From Streptomyces sp. NBC_01233 (GTDB taxonomy: Bacteria > Actinomycetota > Actinomycetes > Streptomycetales > Streptomycetaceae), in contig NZ_CP108514.1 in the NCBI RefSeq assembly GCF_035989305.1, positions 9,280,501-9,344,500 on the forward strand: a stretch of 64,000 nucleotides of DNA, in the 5' to 3' direction. Shown piece by piece: positions 1-8,598 of the stretch. The notes below the pieces were generated by a model. That model was not told the DNA's origin. It saw only the letters and a program-made list of their open reading frames with translations, and ran no database searches. A program made the position numbers and the translations under genes. Position 1 is the first letter of the stretch, and every line of letters begins with the position of its first letter.

Positions 1-2
1 AC

Positions 3-1193
3 GACGTCCTGCGGTCCGTCGCGCGCCTGCTCGCGTCCTGTCACGCTGACGCGCCCCGCGGCCCGGACATCGACGAGCAGGGCAGGCGGGACGCGCTGTC
101 CGCACGCTGGGAAGCGAGCTTCACGCAGGTCAGGGGATTGACCGAAGACGGCGGGCTGCTCGACGGGGTGGAGGAGGTGAAGCGCCTGGTGCGTCGCTAT
201 CTCGCAGGCCGCGAGACACTGTTCGACGCCCGTATCGAGCAGGGGCGGGTGGTCGACGGCCACGGCGACCTGCTCGCCCAGGACATCTTCTGCCTCGACG
301 ACGGCCCCCGCGTCCTGGACTGCCTGGAGTTCGACGACCGCCTCCGCTACGTCGACGGTCTCGACGACGCGGCCTTCCTTGCCATGGACCTGGAGCAGAC
401 GGGTGCCCCCGAGGCCGCGGCGCTCTTCCTCGCCCGGTACGGCGAGTACTCCGGCGACCCCGCACCGCCGTCCCTGTGGCACCACTACGTCGCCTACCGC
501 GCGTTCGTCCGGGCCAAGGTGTCCCTGATCCAGGCAGCTCAAGGCGCCCGCGGCGCGGAGGCGGCAGCGCGGCGACTGGTCACCACGACGCTGCGCCACC
601 TGCGCACCTCCGCCGTCGGCCTGACCCTCGTCGGCGGCCTCCCGGGCAGCGGGAAGTCCACGCTCTCCGGTGCGCTCGCCGATCGTCTGGGCGTCACGCT
701 GCTCAGCAGCGACCGCCTGCGCAAGGAGCTGGCCGGCATCCCGGTGGAGGAATCCGCGGCCGCCGGCTACGGCGAAGGGCTGTACACGCCCGAGTGGACC
801 GCGAGGACGTACGCGGCCCTGCTCGACCGGGCGTCCGCGCTGCTGTCACGTGGCGAGTCCGTCGTCCTCGACGCCACCTGGTCCGACGCCGAACAACGCG
901 AGGCCGCCCTTCGCGTGGCCGAACGCACCAGCGCCGACCTGGTGGCCCTGCACTGCCAGGTTCCGGGCGAGGTGTCGGCAGCGCGTCTGAGCACCCGCGC
1001 ACCCGGGGCATCCGATGCCACCCCTGATGTGGTTAGGGCCATGGCAGCCACGGAGCCGCCGTGGGACGAGGCCGTCCCCATCGACACCGGCGGCCCTTTG
1101 GAGGCCGCGGTCATCCAGGCGATGGCGGCCGTACGCCCGTACGGCTCCGGCCAGGCCCCGGTCTTCCGCCGCCCTTACATGGAGCCGGATTAA
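3..1193 (+). CDS. AAA-type ATPase/kinase fused to aminoglycoside-phosphotransferase-like domain (5' truncated)
   Basis: The reading frame is open from the left edge, so the true start lies outside the window; an internal TTG at 138 is unlikely to be the real start. The visible first part resembles the C-terminal lobe of the APH/choline-kinase fold, with a GHGDL-type catalytic loop (VDGHGDLLAQD) followed by a metal-binding-like LEFDD segment. The second part is a P-loop kinase: GGLPGSGKST is a clear Walker A motif, followed by SSDRLRKEL, which is typical of small-molecule kinases of the Zeta-toxin/gluconate-kinase-like class. Such two-domain proteins of about 500 residues are common in actinobacteria, and their substrate is generally unknown. 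It is convergent with the nitroreductase gene downstream. Function beyond a phosphotransferase is not assignable. Confidence 0.8.
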   Translation, partial: DVLRSVARLLASCHADAPRGPDIDEQGRRDALSARWEASFTQVRGLTEDGGLLDGVEEVKRLVRRYLAGRETLFDARIEQGRVVDGHGDLLAQDIFCLDDGPRVLDCLEFDDRLRYVDGLDDAAFLAMDLEQTGAPEAAALFLARYGEYSGDPAPPSLWHHYVAYRAFVRAKVSLIQAAQGARGAEAAARRLVTTTLRHLRTSAVGLTLVGGLPGSGKSTLSGALADRLGVTLLSSDRLRKELAGIPVEESAAAGYGEGLYTPEWTARTYAALLDRASALLSRGESVVLDATWSDAEQREAALRVAERTSADLVALHCQVPGEVSAARLSTRAPGASDATPDVVRAMAATEPPWDEAVPIDTGGPLEAAVIQAMAAVRPYGSGQAPVFRRPYMEPD

Positions 1194-1266
1194 GGCGAAT
1201 GGCGACGCCGCGTGCGGCGGCGCGCTCGCCGCGACGAAGGTCCTGGCGACAGCTTGATCTCGGGTT

Positions 1267-2256
1267 TCATCGGATGTCCAGTACCTCGGACACGGGGCGC
1301 CTGGGCGTCGCGGGACCTTGCGGTCCGTAGCCGATCCTGATCACCATCTGGACATGGGTCATCGCCGAGCCCGGATCGCGCACCGTCCAGCGGAGCGCGG
1401 GCCATTCGAGAGGCTGCGAAGTCATGGACGTGACCAGCCCGTCGGCGGTGGCTTGAAGGAGAATCCGCTGCAGGGCCTGTCCTGCTCGTAGCCAGTCCTC
1501 GGGCCCGTCACCCGAAGTACCCAGCAGCACGATGTGAGGGTTCTGCTCGAAGGTGGCCCACCCGCGCCCCGGAACGCGCCGGGAGCGACCGAAGTCGCGA
1601 ACGACCCCACCGCGACCCGCGTGCTTCGGACCGAAGGCGTCCACGGGAATTCCGTCAGGACGGGTCTGGCCTTCTGGCGTGCCTGCACGTGTCCACGCCA
1701 TCGTCTCCGCCGTCATCGCGGGATCCATCTCCTCGCGATGCTCTGAGTCGCGTACCAGGCCCAGTACGGTGTCGGTGTGCCAAGCGTCCGGTACGGCCAG
1801 GCGGCATCCTTCGAGAAGGGCGGCGGCTCGCAGACCGTCCAACAGTGCCGGAGGGATCTCGTCCTCCGCGAAAGGAAATCGGCTGGTGTGACGTCGCCGT
1901 ACGGCTGGGTGGAGATTTCCAAGATCCCTGTCCGTGGGCCCGGATTCCCGGAGGTCGGCAGCGGCCAGCAGCCACGGATCGTCCGGGTCGGGCAGCAACC
2001 GTACGTCTGTGCCCCAGCCTGCCGCGGCTGCGGAGACGCGGAGGTTGAACAGGGCGGCGGCGCAGCCCAAGTGGAGGGCACGGTGGTCCGGGTCGGCATG
2101 GGGCATGGCACGGCCCGGGTCGCCGTACAGCTCGATGAGCCCGGAGGGCGGTCGGTAGAGGAACTTCCATGGCTGGGCGTTGTGCATGGACGGAGCCGTG
2201 ACGGCGTCCTCGATGAGCGGAACAATCTCTGCCGGGTTCGGAAGCGATGCGGTCAT
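1267..2256 (-). CDS. Acg-family nitroreductase-like protein
   Basis: This 329-residue protein has the nitroreductase-like fold of the Acg family (homologues include Mycobacterium tuberculosis Acg/Rv2032). The N-terminal segment with APSMHNAQPWKF is the family signature for FMN binding, and the length fits a pseudo-dimeric single-chain nitroreductase. Known members are induced by the DosR dormancy regulator and bind flavin tightly but may lack classical nitroreductase activity. It lies 27 bases downstream of the universal stress protein at 2284-3159 on the same strand, so both probably share the promoter region near 3231-3268. The gene context (USP and CBS proteins) supports a hypoxia or redox-stress role. 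Substrate is unknown. Confidence 0.85.
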   Translation of the reverse strand: MTASLPNPAEIVPLIEDAVTAPSMHNAQPWKFLYRPPSGLIELYGDPGRAMPHADPDHRALHLGCAAALFNLRVSAAAAGWGTDVRLLPDPDDPWLLAAADLRESGPTDRDLGNLHPAVRRRHTSRFPFAEDEIPPALLDGLRAAALLEGCRLAVPDAWHTDTVLGLVRDSEHREEMDPAMTAETMAWTRAGTPEGQTRPDGIPVDAFGPKHAGRGGVVRDFGRSRRVPGRGWATFEQNPHIVLLGTSGDGPEDWLRAGQALQRILLQATADGLVTSMTSQPLEWPALRWTVRDPGSAMTHVQMVIRIGYGPQGPATPRRPVSEVLDIR

Positions 2257-2283
2257 GAGACTTTCCTGCCTGTGCGGTGGGCC

Positions 2284-3159
2284 TCACTCGTGGGCGATGA
2301 CGGCGACCGGCGACACCGCGTGGTGCATCACGGCGTGGGTGATGGGGCCGATGTGAGTGCCGAATGCGGAGTGGCGGATGCGGCGGCCGACGACGACGAG
2401 GGCGGCGGTGGAGGCCGCGTCGAGGATCTGAATCGCCGGCTGGCCGATGGTGGCCCGGGAGTCGACCTGCAGCGAAGGGTACTTCTCGTGCCAGGGGCTG
2501 ATCATCTCGTCCAGCGTGGTGACGATGCCGTGGGCCATTTCCCGCTGGACCCCCGGGTCGAGAGCGGGTGCGTAGCTGAGGATGGGCGGTGGCGACCAGC
2601 CGTGGATGATCACGAGCGGGCAGTGGCGGTGGGACGCCTCCTCGAAGGCGAAGGCGAGCAGCTTGTCACAGGGCTGGTGGATGTCCACGCCGACCACGAT
2701 GGGCCCGATGTCGCGGGCACCGTCCGGCGGATTGCCCGCGCGGTCCACCGACCGGACCAGTACGACGGGGCGCTCGGCCTCGGCGACGGTGGCGAAGCCG
2801 GTGGATCCGACGAGGAACCCGGCGACGCTGCCGAGCGCGCGCGAGCCGAGTACGAGCATGTCGGCATCCTCGGCGGCGTGAGTGAGCGCCAGTGAGGGCA
2901 GCCCGCCCACTCGGCGGGTGTCGACCTTCAACGACGGGTGCCCGCGGCGCACGTCTTCGGCGGTGTCGCGGAGGACGGCCTCGGCCCACTGCCGACGTTC
3001 CTCGGTGGTCGTGACGGGAAGGGGGGGATTCTCCAGCCATTCCTCTGCGTGGACCAGGTCCAGGGAGGCACCGCGGAGCTCGGCTTCATGGGCTGCCCAG
3101 CGGGCAGCCGCCGTACTTTCCGGGGACCCGTCGAGGCCGACGGTCACTCGGTTCGCCAT
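2284..3159 (-). CDS. Tandem universal stress protein (UspA family)
   Basis: A 291-residue protein with two UspA domains (about 1-145 and 155-290). The start is placed at the ATG at 3159 because AAGGAG lies at a suitable distance upstream; another ATG nine bases earlier abuts the ribosome site. Domain 1 opens with VTVGLDGSPES and ends with a partly degenerate ATP loop (GSRALGSVAGFLVGS, where the second Gly of G-2x-G-9x-GS is Ala). Domain 2 has IVVGVDIH and an even more degenerate loop (GRRIRHSAFGTHIGP). ATP binding may therefore be weak. It is probably cotranscribed with the Acg-like gene and diverges from the CBS gene at 3397, with two palindromic dormancy-like boxes between them. Confidence 0.9.
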   Translation of the reverse strand: MANRVTVGLDGSPESTAAARWAAHEAELRGASLDLVHAEEWLENPPLPVTTTEERRQWAEAVLRDTAEDVRRGHPSLKVDTRRVGGLPSLALTHAAEDADMLVLGSRALGSVAGFLVGSTGFATVAEAERPVVLVRSVDRAGNPPDGARDIGPIVVGVDIHQPCDKLLAFAFEEASHRHCPLVIIHGWSPPPILSYAPALDPGVQREMAHGIVTTLDEMISPWHEKYPSLQVDSRATIGQPAIQILDAASTAALVVVGRRIRHSAFGTHIGPITHAVMHHAVSPVAVIAHE

Positions 3160-3230
3160 GGTCTCCATCTCCTTCTTGGGGCGGCGCTTCTCCCGCTCAC
3201 TCAAGCCTGACTGCCCGACGGTCTCCTGTT

Positions 3231-3268
3231 GAGGGGCCGGTCGGCCCCTCGCGGGACCGACCGGCCCC
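3231..3268. promoter_or_regulatory. Pair of DevR/OsdR-like palindromic boxes
   Basis: Two adjacent palindromes sit in the divergent promoter region between the USP (2284-3159) and the CBS gene (3397). Positions 3231-3250 form 9-base perfect arms, GAGGGGCCG and CGGCCCCTC, around a two-base centre. Positions 3253-3268 read GGGACCGACCGGCCCC. The form GGGnCC...GGnCCC recurs elsewhere in the island. Family knowledge: DosR/DevR-type response regulators bind paired GGGnC...GnCCC sites in front of USP and nitroreductase genes. The assignment to an OsdR homologue is inference. Confidence 0.6.
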
Positions 3269-3396
3269 GTCTGGTGCGGTGGATCGGGCTGCTCCCAGGG
3301 CGCGGAGGAGCCACGCCCCCATGATCTCGCGTCGACGAGCGCGGTGCTGGGCCCAAGCCCAGACTGGAGACGGACAGGACAGGTGAGGAGGCAGCC

Positions 3397-3816
3397 ATGA
3401 CCACCGCACGGGACATCATGCACAGCGGTGCCACCTGCGTACAGGAGACCGAGACGCTCATGGACGCGGCCCGGCGGATGAGCGAACTGGACGTTGGCGC
3501 CCTGCCGATCTGCGGGCCAGACGACCGTCTGCACGGCATCATCACCGACCGTGACATCGTGCTGAAGTGCCTGGCGAAGGGCAAGGACCCGCACCACATG
3601 ACGGCCGGGCAGCTCGCGCAGGGCAAGCCGATCACGGTCGACGCGGGCGCCGACACGAGCGAAGTGCTGCAGACGATGCAGGATCACCGGATTCGGCGAC
3701 TCCCGGTGATTGCCGATCACCGCCTCGTCGGGATGATCAGCGAGGCCGATCTCGCCAGGCACCTGTCCGAGGAACAGGTGGGGCACTTCGTCGAGACGAT
3801 CTGCGCGGAGCGGTAA
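3397..3816 (+). CDS. Two-CBS-domain protein, hypoxic response protein 1 (Hrp1)-like
   Basis: A 139-residue protein consisting almost only of a CBS pair (CBS1 about 7-60, CBS2 about 72-128). It begins MTTARDIMHSGATC and contains DVGALPICG, GIITDRDIV and RRLPVIADHRLVGMISEADLA, the usual strand-helix pattern of CBS modules that bind adenine nucleotides. Its length and the start of the protein match Hrp1 (Rv2626c) of M. tuberculosis, a DosR-regulated hypoxia protein. There is a good GAGG ribosome site upstream. It is divergent from the USP gene and shares the palindrome pair at 3231-3268. Convergent with the next USP gene. Ligand unknown. Confidence 0.9.
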   Translation: MTTARDIMHSGATCVQETETLMDAARRMSELDVGALPICGPDDRLHGIITDRDIVLKCLAKGKDPHHMTAGQLAQGKPITVDAGADTSEVLQTMQDHRIRRLPVIADHRLVGMISEADLARHLSEEQVGHFVETICAER

Positions 3817-3840
3817 GCCGCAGCGCGTCGCCTTTTGCCG

Positions 3841-4716
3841 CTAATCGTGCGCGATGACGGCGACGGGCACCTTGGCGTGGTGGAGGACCGCGTGGGTGAC
3901 CGGTCCGATGTGCGCGCCGATCGAGGACCTTCGGATGCGGCGGCCGACGACGATGAGACCCGCTTCGGAGGACCTCTCGACGAGCTCGGTAGCGGCATGC
4001 CCGGCGCTCGCGCGCGAGATGACGCCGACATCCGGGTACTTGTCCTGCCAGGGCCCCAGGACGTCGCCCAGAGAGGCATTCGCGCTCATCTCGAGCTGGG
4101 CGTGAACTCTCGGATCGTACGCCGCGCCGTACCCCACCAGCGGAGGCAGCGACCAGCTGTGCAGGACGTGGAGGGCGCAGGCCCGCCGCGCTGCCTCCTC
4201 GAAGGCGAAGGTGAGCAGCGCATCGCACGGCCGGCTGATGTCAACGCCTACCAGAACCTCGCGGGCTGCGTGCCGGCCGCCGGGGCGCGGTACCGCGTCC
4301 TCGCTCGCCCGCACCATGACCACCGGCCGTACCGTCGCCTGGATGACCGCCATGCCGACGGAGCCGAGGACGAAGCCCGTGACGGTGCCCAGTCCCCGGG
4401 AACCCAGGACGATCATGTTCGCACCGGCCGCGACGCCGGCGAGCTCGGCGGCCGGTCTGCCGTCGAGTGACCGGATGCCGACGTCCAGTTCGGTGTGGCT
4501 CGCACGCAGTTCGCCGGCGGTCTCGTTCAGCAGCGCCTGGGCCCAGTGGCGGCGCACTTCGCTCGTCGGCACCGGGAGGCCGCGGGGCGACGACCATTCC
4601 TCGGCGTGGACGAGGTGGAGCGGCAGGCCGCGCAGGACGGCCTCTCGCGCCGCCCAGTGGGCCGCCGCGAGGCTTTCCGCGGATCCGTCGAGGCCGACGA
4701 CGATTCGATCGTGCAT
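3841..4716 (-). CDS. Tandem universal stress protein (UspA family)
   Basis: A 291-residue protein with two UspA domains, beginning MHDRIVVGLDGSAES. The first domain keeps the full nucleotide loop G-2x-G-9x-GS (GSRGLGTVTGFVLGS), so ATP binding is expected. The second domain (from LVGVDISRPCDALL) ends with a degenerate loop (GRRIRRSSIGAHIGP), the same pattern as the paralogue at 2284-3159. The two are clearly duplicated copies. It lies 77 bases downstream of the CBS-BON operon (4794-6701) on the same strand and may be its last gene, since no clear dormancy box lies directly upstream. Confidence 0.9.
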   Translation of the reverse strand: MHDRIVVGLDGSAESLAAAHWAAREAVLRGLPLHLVHAEEWSSPRGLPVPTSEVRRHWAQALLNETAGELRASHTELDVGIRSLDGRPAAELAGVAAGANMIVLGSRGLGTVTGFVLGSVGMAVIQATVRPVVMVRASEDAVPRPGGRHAAREVLVGVDISRPCDALLTFAFEEAARRACALHVLHSWSLPPLVGYGAAYDPRVHAQLEMSANASLGDVLGPWQDKYPDVGVISRASAGHAATELVERSSEAGLIVVGRRIRRSSIGAHIGPVTHAVLHHAKVPVAVIAHD

Positions 4717-4793
4717 GATGGCTTCTTCCGGCAGGGGCCCACATGGGTCAGGTAGTTCGTCTGCGCCCGTGGTGAGGCGGAGCGGCGGCTTCT

Positions 4794-5450
4794 TCAGGCT
4801 GAGTTCGTGTCGTCGATGGCGTATCCGAGATGCTGGGTTACGGAGACCACGCCGTCCACGGTCCGGCAGAGGCGTTCGATGAGCGGGATGAGGCTCTTGT
4901 AGTCGACCGTTCCGTGCAGTTCGACCCGGCCGTCGGTGACGGCCACGGTGATCGCCGAGGGGCTCTGGCGCAGGCTGAGGTCGAGCACGTCACCCATGAT
5001 CTCGTGACGGATGTCCTCGTCGTCCCGGAGGAAGATCCGCAGCAGGTCCCGTCGGCTGACGATACCGATCAGTACGTCGGAGTCGTCCACGACGAGGAGC
5101 CGCTTGACTCCTTGTGCTTCCATCAGCCTGGCCGCTTCGGCGACGGTCCACTCCGGCCGGGCACACACGGGGGGCGAGGACATCAGCTCCTCGGCGCGCG
5201 TACCCGCGGCTTTGTCCTCCTGCCACGCCTCCCGTTCGGGAAGTGACCGGAAGTAGTCTCCTTGGCCTGCCGACTTCGGCAACAGGTCCCGTTCCGAGAT
5301 CACGCCGAGTGGACGGCCGGCAGGGTCGACGACCGGAACGGCCGAAACCTTGTGCTCCGTCAGGGTGCGGGCGATCTCCTTGAACGGAGCGTTGTTGGGG
5401 ACGGTGACGACCTCGCGGGTCATCAGCTCGCGGACTTCCCGATGCCTCAT
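4794..5450 (-). CDS. CBS-CBS-BON domain protein
   Basis: A 218-residue protein. CBS1 is at about 8-60 (ELMTREVVTVPNNAPFKEIA, SAVPVVD, GVISERDLL), CBS2 at about 90-142 (LMSSPPVCARPEWTVAEAA, KRLLVVDDSDVLIGIVSRRDLL) and a BON domain at about 150-215 (VAVTDGRVELHGTVDYKSLIPLIERLCRTVDGV read in parts). CBS pairs sense adenine nucleotides; BON domains are associated with membranes or periplasmic proteins, but no signal peptide or membrane segment is present here, so the protein is probably cytosolic. It is the third gene of a three-gene operon of paralogues, separated by only 9 bases from the preceding one. Function unproven; energy-state sensing is a reasonable inference. Confidence 0.88.
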   Translation of the reverse strand: MRHREVRELMTREVVTVPNNAPFKEIARTLTEHKVSAVPVVDPAGRPLGVISERDLLPKSAGQGDYFRSLPEREAWQEDKAAGTRAEELMSSPPVCARPEWTVAEAARLMEAQGVKRLLVVDDSDVLIGIVSRRDLLRIFLRDDEDIRHEIMGDVLDLSLRQSPSAITVAVTDGRVELHGTVDYKSLIPLIERLCRTVDGVVSVTQHLGYAIDDTNSA

Positions 5451-5459
5451 GTTCTTCTC

Positions 5460-6083
5460 CTACCGCTCGGCGGGCGTCCGTGCGCCGACCGACACGTCGT
5501 CCTGCTCGTAGTCGAGCCGGTTGACCACGTCCACGACGCCGTCGACGCTCTGACACAGGCGCAGCACGATGGGGACCAGACTGCGTCGACCGACGGTGCC
5601 GCTGAGGGTCACCAGCCCGTCGTTGACCTCGGCCGTCAACGACGACGGGCTGAGCCCGAGGGTGCGGGTCAGCACGTCTTCGAGGATCTCCTCCTGGATC
5701 GCGTGGTCCCTGCGCAGGAAGAGCTGAAGCAGGTCACTGCGGCTCAGGATGCCGATCAGCCGGCCGCCGGAGTCCACCACGGGCAGTCTCTTGACCTGGT
5801 GCCCCCGCATGACGCGCGCCGCGCGGACGACGCTCCATTCGGTCTGGGCGGTGATGGCGGGGCTGGTCATGAGATCGGCGGCGTTCGTGCCGCTGCCGGA
5901 GCTGCGCTTGCGGAGCAGGTCGGCTTCGGAGACGACGCCCACGGGACGCTCGGCCTCGTCCACCACGGGCACGGCGGAGATGTCGAACTCCTTGAGGAGC
6001 CTGGCGATTTCCTTGAACGGGGTGCCCCGCTGGACGCTGACGGCTGTCGGAGTCATCAGGTCGGCGACGCTACGGTGCCTCAT
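5460..6083 (-). CDS. CBS-CBS-BON domain protein
   Basis: A 207-residue paralogue of its neighbours with the same order: CBS1 (about 7-60, with DLMTPTAVSVQRGTPFKEIA), CBS2 (about 75-127, with KRLPVVDSGGRLIGILSRSDLL) and a C-terminal BON domain (about 135-195, containing VNDGLVTLSGTVGRRSLVPI). It starts at the ATG at 6083, 12 bases after the stop of the gene at 6096-6701, so it is translated from the middle of an operon. No signal peptide or membrane segment is seen. It lacks the longer inter-CBS insertion of the 4794-5450 protein. The role is probably adenylate or redox sensing in stress, inferred from domains and neighbours. Confidence 0.88.
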   Translation of the reverse strand: MRHRSVADLMTPTAVSVQRGTPFKEIARLLKEFDISAVPVVDEAERPVGVVSEADLLRKRSSGSGTNAADLMTSPAITAQTEWSVVRAARVMRGHQVKRLPVVDSGGRLIGILSRSDLLQLFLRRDHAIQEEILEDVLTRTLGLSPSSLTAEVNDGLVTLSGTVGRRSLVPIVLRLCQSVDGVVDVVNRLDYEQDDVSVGARTPAER

Positions 6084-6095
6084 CGTCGGCCTCCT

Positions 6096-6701
6096 TCACG
6101 CGCGGACTTCGGTGTCGAGGCGCACGGCCGTGACGTCCACGACCCCCGGTACGGTGCGTGCGACACGCACCAGCACGTCTTTGAGGGCCGGGTCGGGGAT
6201 GGAGCCGTCCAGGTGCACGATGCCGTCGGCCACGTGGACCTGCACCATGGCCGAGCCGGCGGGGATGAGCTCTGCCATGATCAGTTCGCGGAGCTCCTCG
6301 GCGATGTCGGCGTCGGGGCGGAGGTAGATCTTGAGGAGATCGCCCCGGCTGACCACGCCGACGAGGCGGCCGTCGCCGTCGACGACGGGGAGCCGCTTGA
6401 GGTGGCCGCGGGCCATCAGGCGGGCGGCGCCGGGGATGGTGGCGTCCTTGGTCACGGTGACCGCCGGTACGGTCATCAGCTGCCCGGCGGTGACTGCTCG
6501 GGACTCGTCCGCGCCTTGGGCCTTGAGCAGCAGATCCGCTTCGGACACGACGCCGGCGACCCGGCCTTCCTCCGACAGGACGGGCAGGGCGCTGATCCGC
6601 CACTGCCGCATGGTCTCCACGATGTCCTTGAACGGTGTTCTGCGGTCGACGGAGATGACGGCATGGGTCATCACGTCCTCGACGGTGCGAAGGTGCTTCA
6701 T
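6096..6701 (-). CDS. CBS-CBS-BON domain protein
   Basis: A 201-residue protein, first gene of the three-gene CBS-BON operon running leftwards to 4794. CBS1 (about 7-60) carries DVMTHAVISVDRRTPFKDIV and SALPVLSEEGRVAGVVSEADLL; CBS2 (about 75-127) carries KRLPVVDGDGRLVGVVSRGDLL; the BON domain (about 135-195) carries VHVADGIVHLDGSIPD. The promoter region contains the palindrome GGGCTGATCGGCCC 83 bases upstream of the start, so the operon probably belongs to the dormancy regulon. Nucleotide ligand and partners are unknown. Confidence 0.88.
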   Translation of the reverse strand: MKHLRTVEDVMTHAVISVDRRTPFKDIVETMRQWRISALPVLSEEGRVAGVVSEADLLLKAQGADESRAVTAGQLMTVPAVTVTKDATIPGAARLMARGHLKRLPVVDGDGRLVGVVSRGDLLKIYLRPDADIAEELRELIMAELIPAGSAMVQVHVADGIVHLDGSIPDPALKDVLVRVARTVPGVVDVTAVRLDTEVRA

Positions 6702-6783
6702 GATGCCTCCAGAGCGGCGTCCTGATACGTCCGAGCGTGGATACCCGTGCCCGTCGGCGGTAGGGCCGTCAGGGGGTCACTTT

Positions 6784-6797
6784 GGGCTGATCGGCCC
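6784..6797. promoter_or_regulatory. DevR/OsdR-like palindromic box
   Basis: GGGCTGATCGGCCC is an imperfect palindrome 83 bases upstream of the CBS-BON operon (start 6701, minus strand). It matches the GGGnC...GnCCC pattern repeated in other promoter regions of this island. A degenerate half-site (AGGGCCGTCAGGG) lies about 20 bases to its left. Regulator assignment is inference. Confidence 0.5.
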
Positions 6798-6907
6798 TGT
6801 TGGCCGGGTGCCGGGCGCGTTTTCATGGAATTGACGGAAAGAGTCCCTGAGAGGATGCGGAGAAGCGGCTGATGGCCGTGCACCGCACGATCGGGATCCG
6901 CGAGAAG

Positions 6908-6928
6908 CGGGCGGGCTCTTTCCGCCCG
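6908..6928 (-). terminator. Hairpin terminator after the 6942-7628 gene
   Basis: A 7-base perfect stem (CGGGCGG and CCGCCCG) around a 7-base loop lies just downstream of the stop codon of the minus-strand gene at 6942. It is GC-only with no long U tract, as is usual in actinomycetes. Confidence 0.5.
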
Positions 6929-6941
6929 TTGTCGTGAAGGG

Positions 6942-7628
6942 TCAATGGGCGGCGCGGTCCGGATCGGCAGCCGGCGACAGGTCGTCGATCGCGTAGCCGA
7001 GGGCTTGGTCCACGCTGACGACCCCGTCGACCGACTGGCACAGTCGTTCGATAACCGGAATGGTGGACCGGTCCTCGACCTGGCCGCTGAGGGAGACGAC
7101 ACCATCGCGTACGGTCACCGCAACGCCGCCGGGGGTCATCCTGAGCGTCCGGCCCAGCACGTCGTCGACGATCTCATCGCGGATGGCGTCGTCGCGACGG
7201 AGCATGGGCCGCAACAGGTCGGTACGGCTGACGATGCCGACCAGGGTCCCGGTTTCATCGACCACCGGCAGACGCTTCACGCCCCGCTCGTGCAGGAAGC
7301 GGGCCGTCTCGACGATGCCCCACTCCGGCCGGGCCGTCAGGACGGGGGTGGACATCAGATCGCCGGCGGTCCGGGCGTCCAAGGAGACACGGTCCATGGA
7401 CGCCGCACTGTGCAGGGGATCACGTCCTTCGGTGTCGGGCAGGCCGGCTTGCCTGCGGAGGAGGTCGGCTTCGGAGACGATGCCGATCGGGTGGTGACGG
7501 GTGTCCACGACGGGCAGGGCCGAGACCCCGTTGTCGTCGAGGCTCCGGGCGACCTTTTTGAGTGACGCTTCGGGGCCGGTCGTGGCCACGTTCCTGGTCA
7601 TGACGTCTGCGACAGTGCGGTGAGACAT
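6942..7628 (-). CDS. CBS-CBS-BON domain protein
   Basis: A 228-residue protein. The start is set at the ATG at 7628 (MSHRTVADVM), preceded by GGGAG at good distance; longer upstream extension in the same frame has no family match. CBS1 is at about 7-60 (DVMTRNVATTGPEASLKKVA, SALPVVDTRHHPIGIVSEADLL), CBS2 at about 95-147 (LMSTPVLTARPEWGIVETA, KRLPVVDETGTLVGIVSRTDLL) and BON at about 155-215. It lies 28 bases downstream of the USP gene at 7657-8526, so the two are probably cotranscribed from the promoter carrying boxes at 8599-8634. It is most similar in layout to the 4794-5450 paralogue. Confidence 0.88.
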   Translation of the reverse strand: MSHRTVADVMTRNVATTGPEASLKKVARSLDDNGVSALPVVDTRHHPIGIVSEADLLRRQAGLPDTEGRDPLHSAASMDRVSLDARTAGDLMSTPVLTARPEWGIVETARFLHERGVKRLPVVDETGTLVGIVSRTDLLRPMLRRDDAIRDEIVDDVLGRTLRMTPGGVAVTVRDGVVSLSGQVEDRSTIPVIERLCQSVDGVVSVDQALGYAIDDLSPAADPDRAAH

Positions 7629-7656
7629 GGTCCGATCTCCCTTGTGAGTAGGGCCG

Positions 7657-8526
7657 TCAGTCGTGAGCGATGACCGCGACGGGGGCGGTGGCGTGGTGCA
7701 GGACCGCATGGGCCACGGACCCCAGATGCGCCCCCAGAGGAGAGCGGCGCAGACGGCGGCCCACCACGACGAGGTCCGCGCTCGCTGCGGCTTGGACGAG
7801 CTGGTCGCCGGCGGGCCCCATGAACGCCTCGTGGGTGACGCTCACGGACGGGAACTTGTGCCGCCACGGCATCAGCATGTCGTCGAGCATCACGGTGACA
7901 CTCCGGCCGACCTCCCGCTCGTTCTCCGGGTCGAAGAAGGGCGCGTACTGGTAGATGGAGGGCATCGTCCAGCCGTGGATCACACGCAGGGCGCAGCTGC
8001 GACGGTCGGCCTCCTCGAAGGCGAAGGCCAAAACCTTGTCCGCGGCCTCGTGGATGTCGACACCCAGGACGATCTTCCCGTACCGGACGGGCTCGGCCTC
8101 CTCGGGCGCGTCCGACACGCGGACGAGCACAACCGGCGTCCCGGTGGCCACCAGTGTCGACAAGCTCACCGAGCCGATGAGGAATCCGACCAGGCCTCCC
8201 ACCCCGCGGGAGCCGAGGACGAGCAGCCCGGCGTCTGCCGCCTCGGCGGCCAGGGCTGCCGCCGGCCTGCCGGAGAGGCACCTGGTAGAGACCTCCAGGC
8301 CGGGATGTCGGCGTCGCACGTCCTCCAATGCCTCGGTGAGCGCCCTGTCGGCCCAACGGTCGGCCGCTTCCCGGCCCGGCCTCGGTACCGCAGGGCTCAA
8401 CATCCAGTCGACGGCGTGGACGAGCCTCAGCGGCACTTCGCGCAAGGCCGCCTCCCGGGCGCCCCAACGGGCCGCGGCCCGGCTCTCTGCAGAGCCGTCC
8501 ACACCGACGGTCACATGGTGCTTCAT
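7657..8526 (-). CDS. Tandem universal stress protein (UspA family)
   Basis: A 289-residue protein starting at the ATG at 8526 (MKHHVTVGVDGSAES), eight bases after a strong GAGGAGG site; a longer in-frame extension is not supported. Domain 1 ends in an intact ATP loop (GSRGVGGLVGFLIGS). Domain 2 starts KIVLGVDIHEAADKVLAF and has the degenerate GRRLRRSPLGAHLGS loop shared by the paralogues at 2284 and 3841. Two dormancy-like palindromes lie 73-108 bases upstream, between this gene and the end of the ACP gene. It leads a two-gene unit with the CBS-BON gene at 6942-7628. Confidence 0.9.
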   Translation of the reverse strand: MKHHVTVGVDGSAESRAAARWGAREAALREVPLRLVHAVDWMLSPAVPRPGREAADRWADRALTEALEDVRRRHPGLEVSTRCLSGRPAAALAAEAADAGLLVLGSRGVGGLVGFLIGSVSLSTLVATGTPVVLVRVSDAPEEAEPVRYGKIVLGVDIHEAADKVLAFAFEEADRRSCALRVIHGWTMPSIYQYAPFFDPENEREVGRSVTVMLDDMLMPWRHKFPSVSVTHEAFMGPAGDQLVQAAASADLVVVGRRLRRSPLGAHLGSVAHAVLHHATAPVAVIAHD

Positions 8527-8598
8527 GGTCAGAACCTCCTCGGGCGGCGCGGGGCCGCGGTCCTCTTCCAATGTCGCCTGCGGCGCGACGACCGAGGA

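Noticed and set aside
1194..1266. Possible terminator between the first two convergent genes
   Set aside because: Only a five-base stem (GCCGC and GCGGC) can be formed, too weak to call.
3160..3786. N-terminal extension of the USP at 2284 over the divergent promoter and CBS gene
   Set aside because: It overlaps the CBS gene in antisense, while the USP fold begins exactly at the ATG at 3159.
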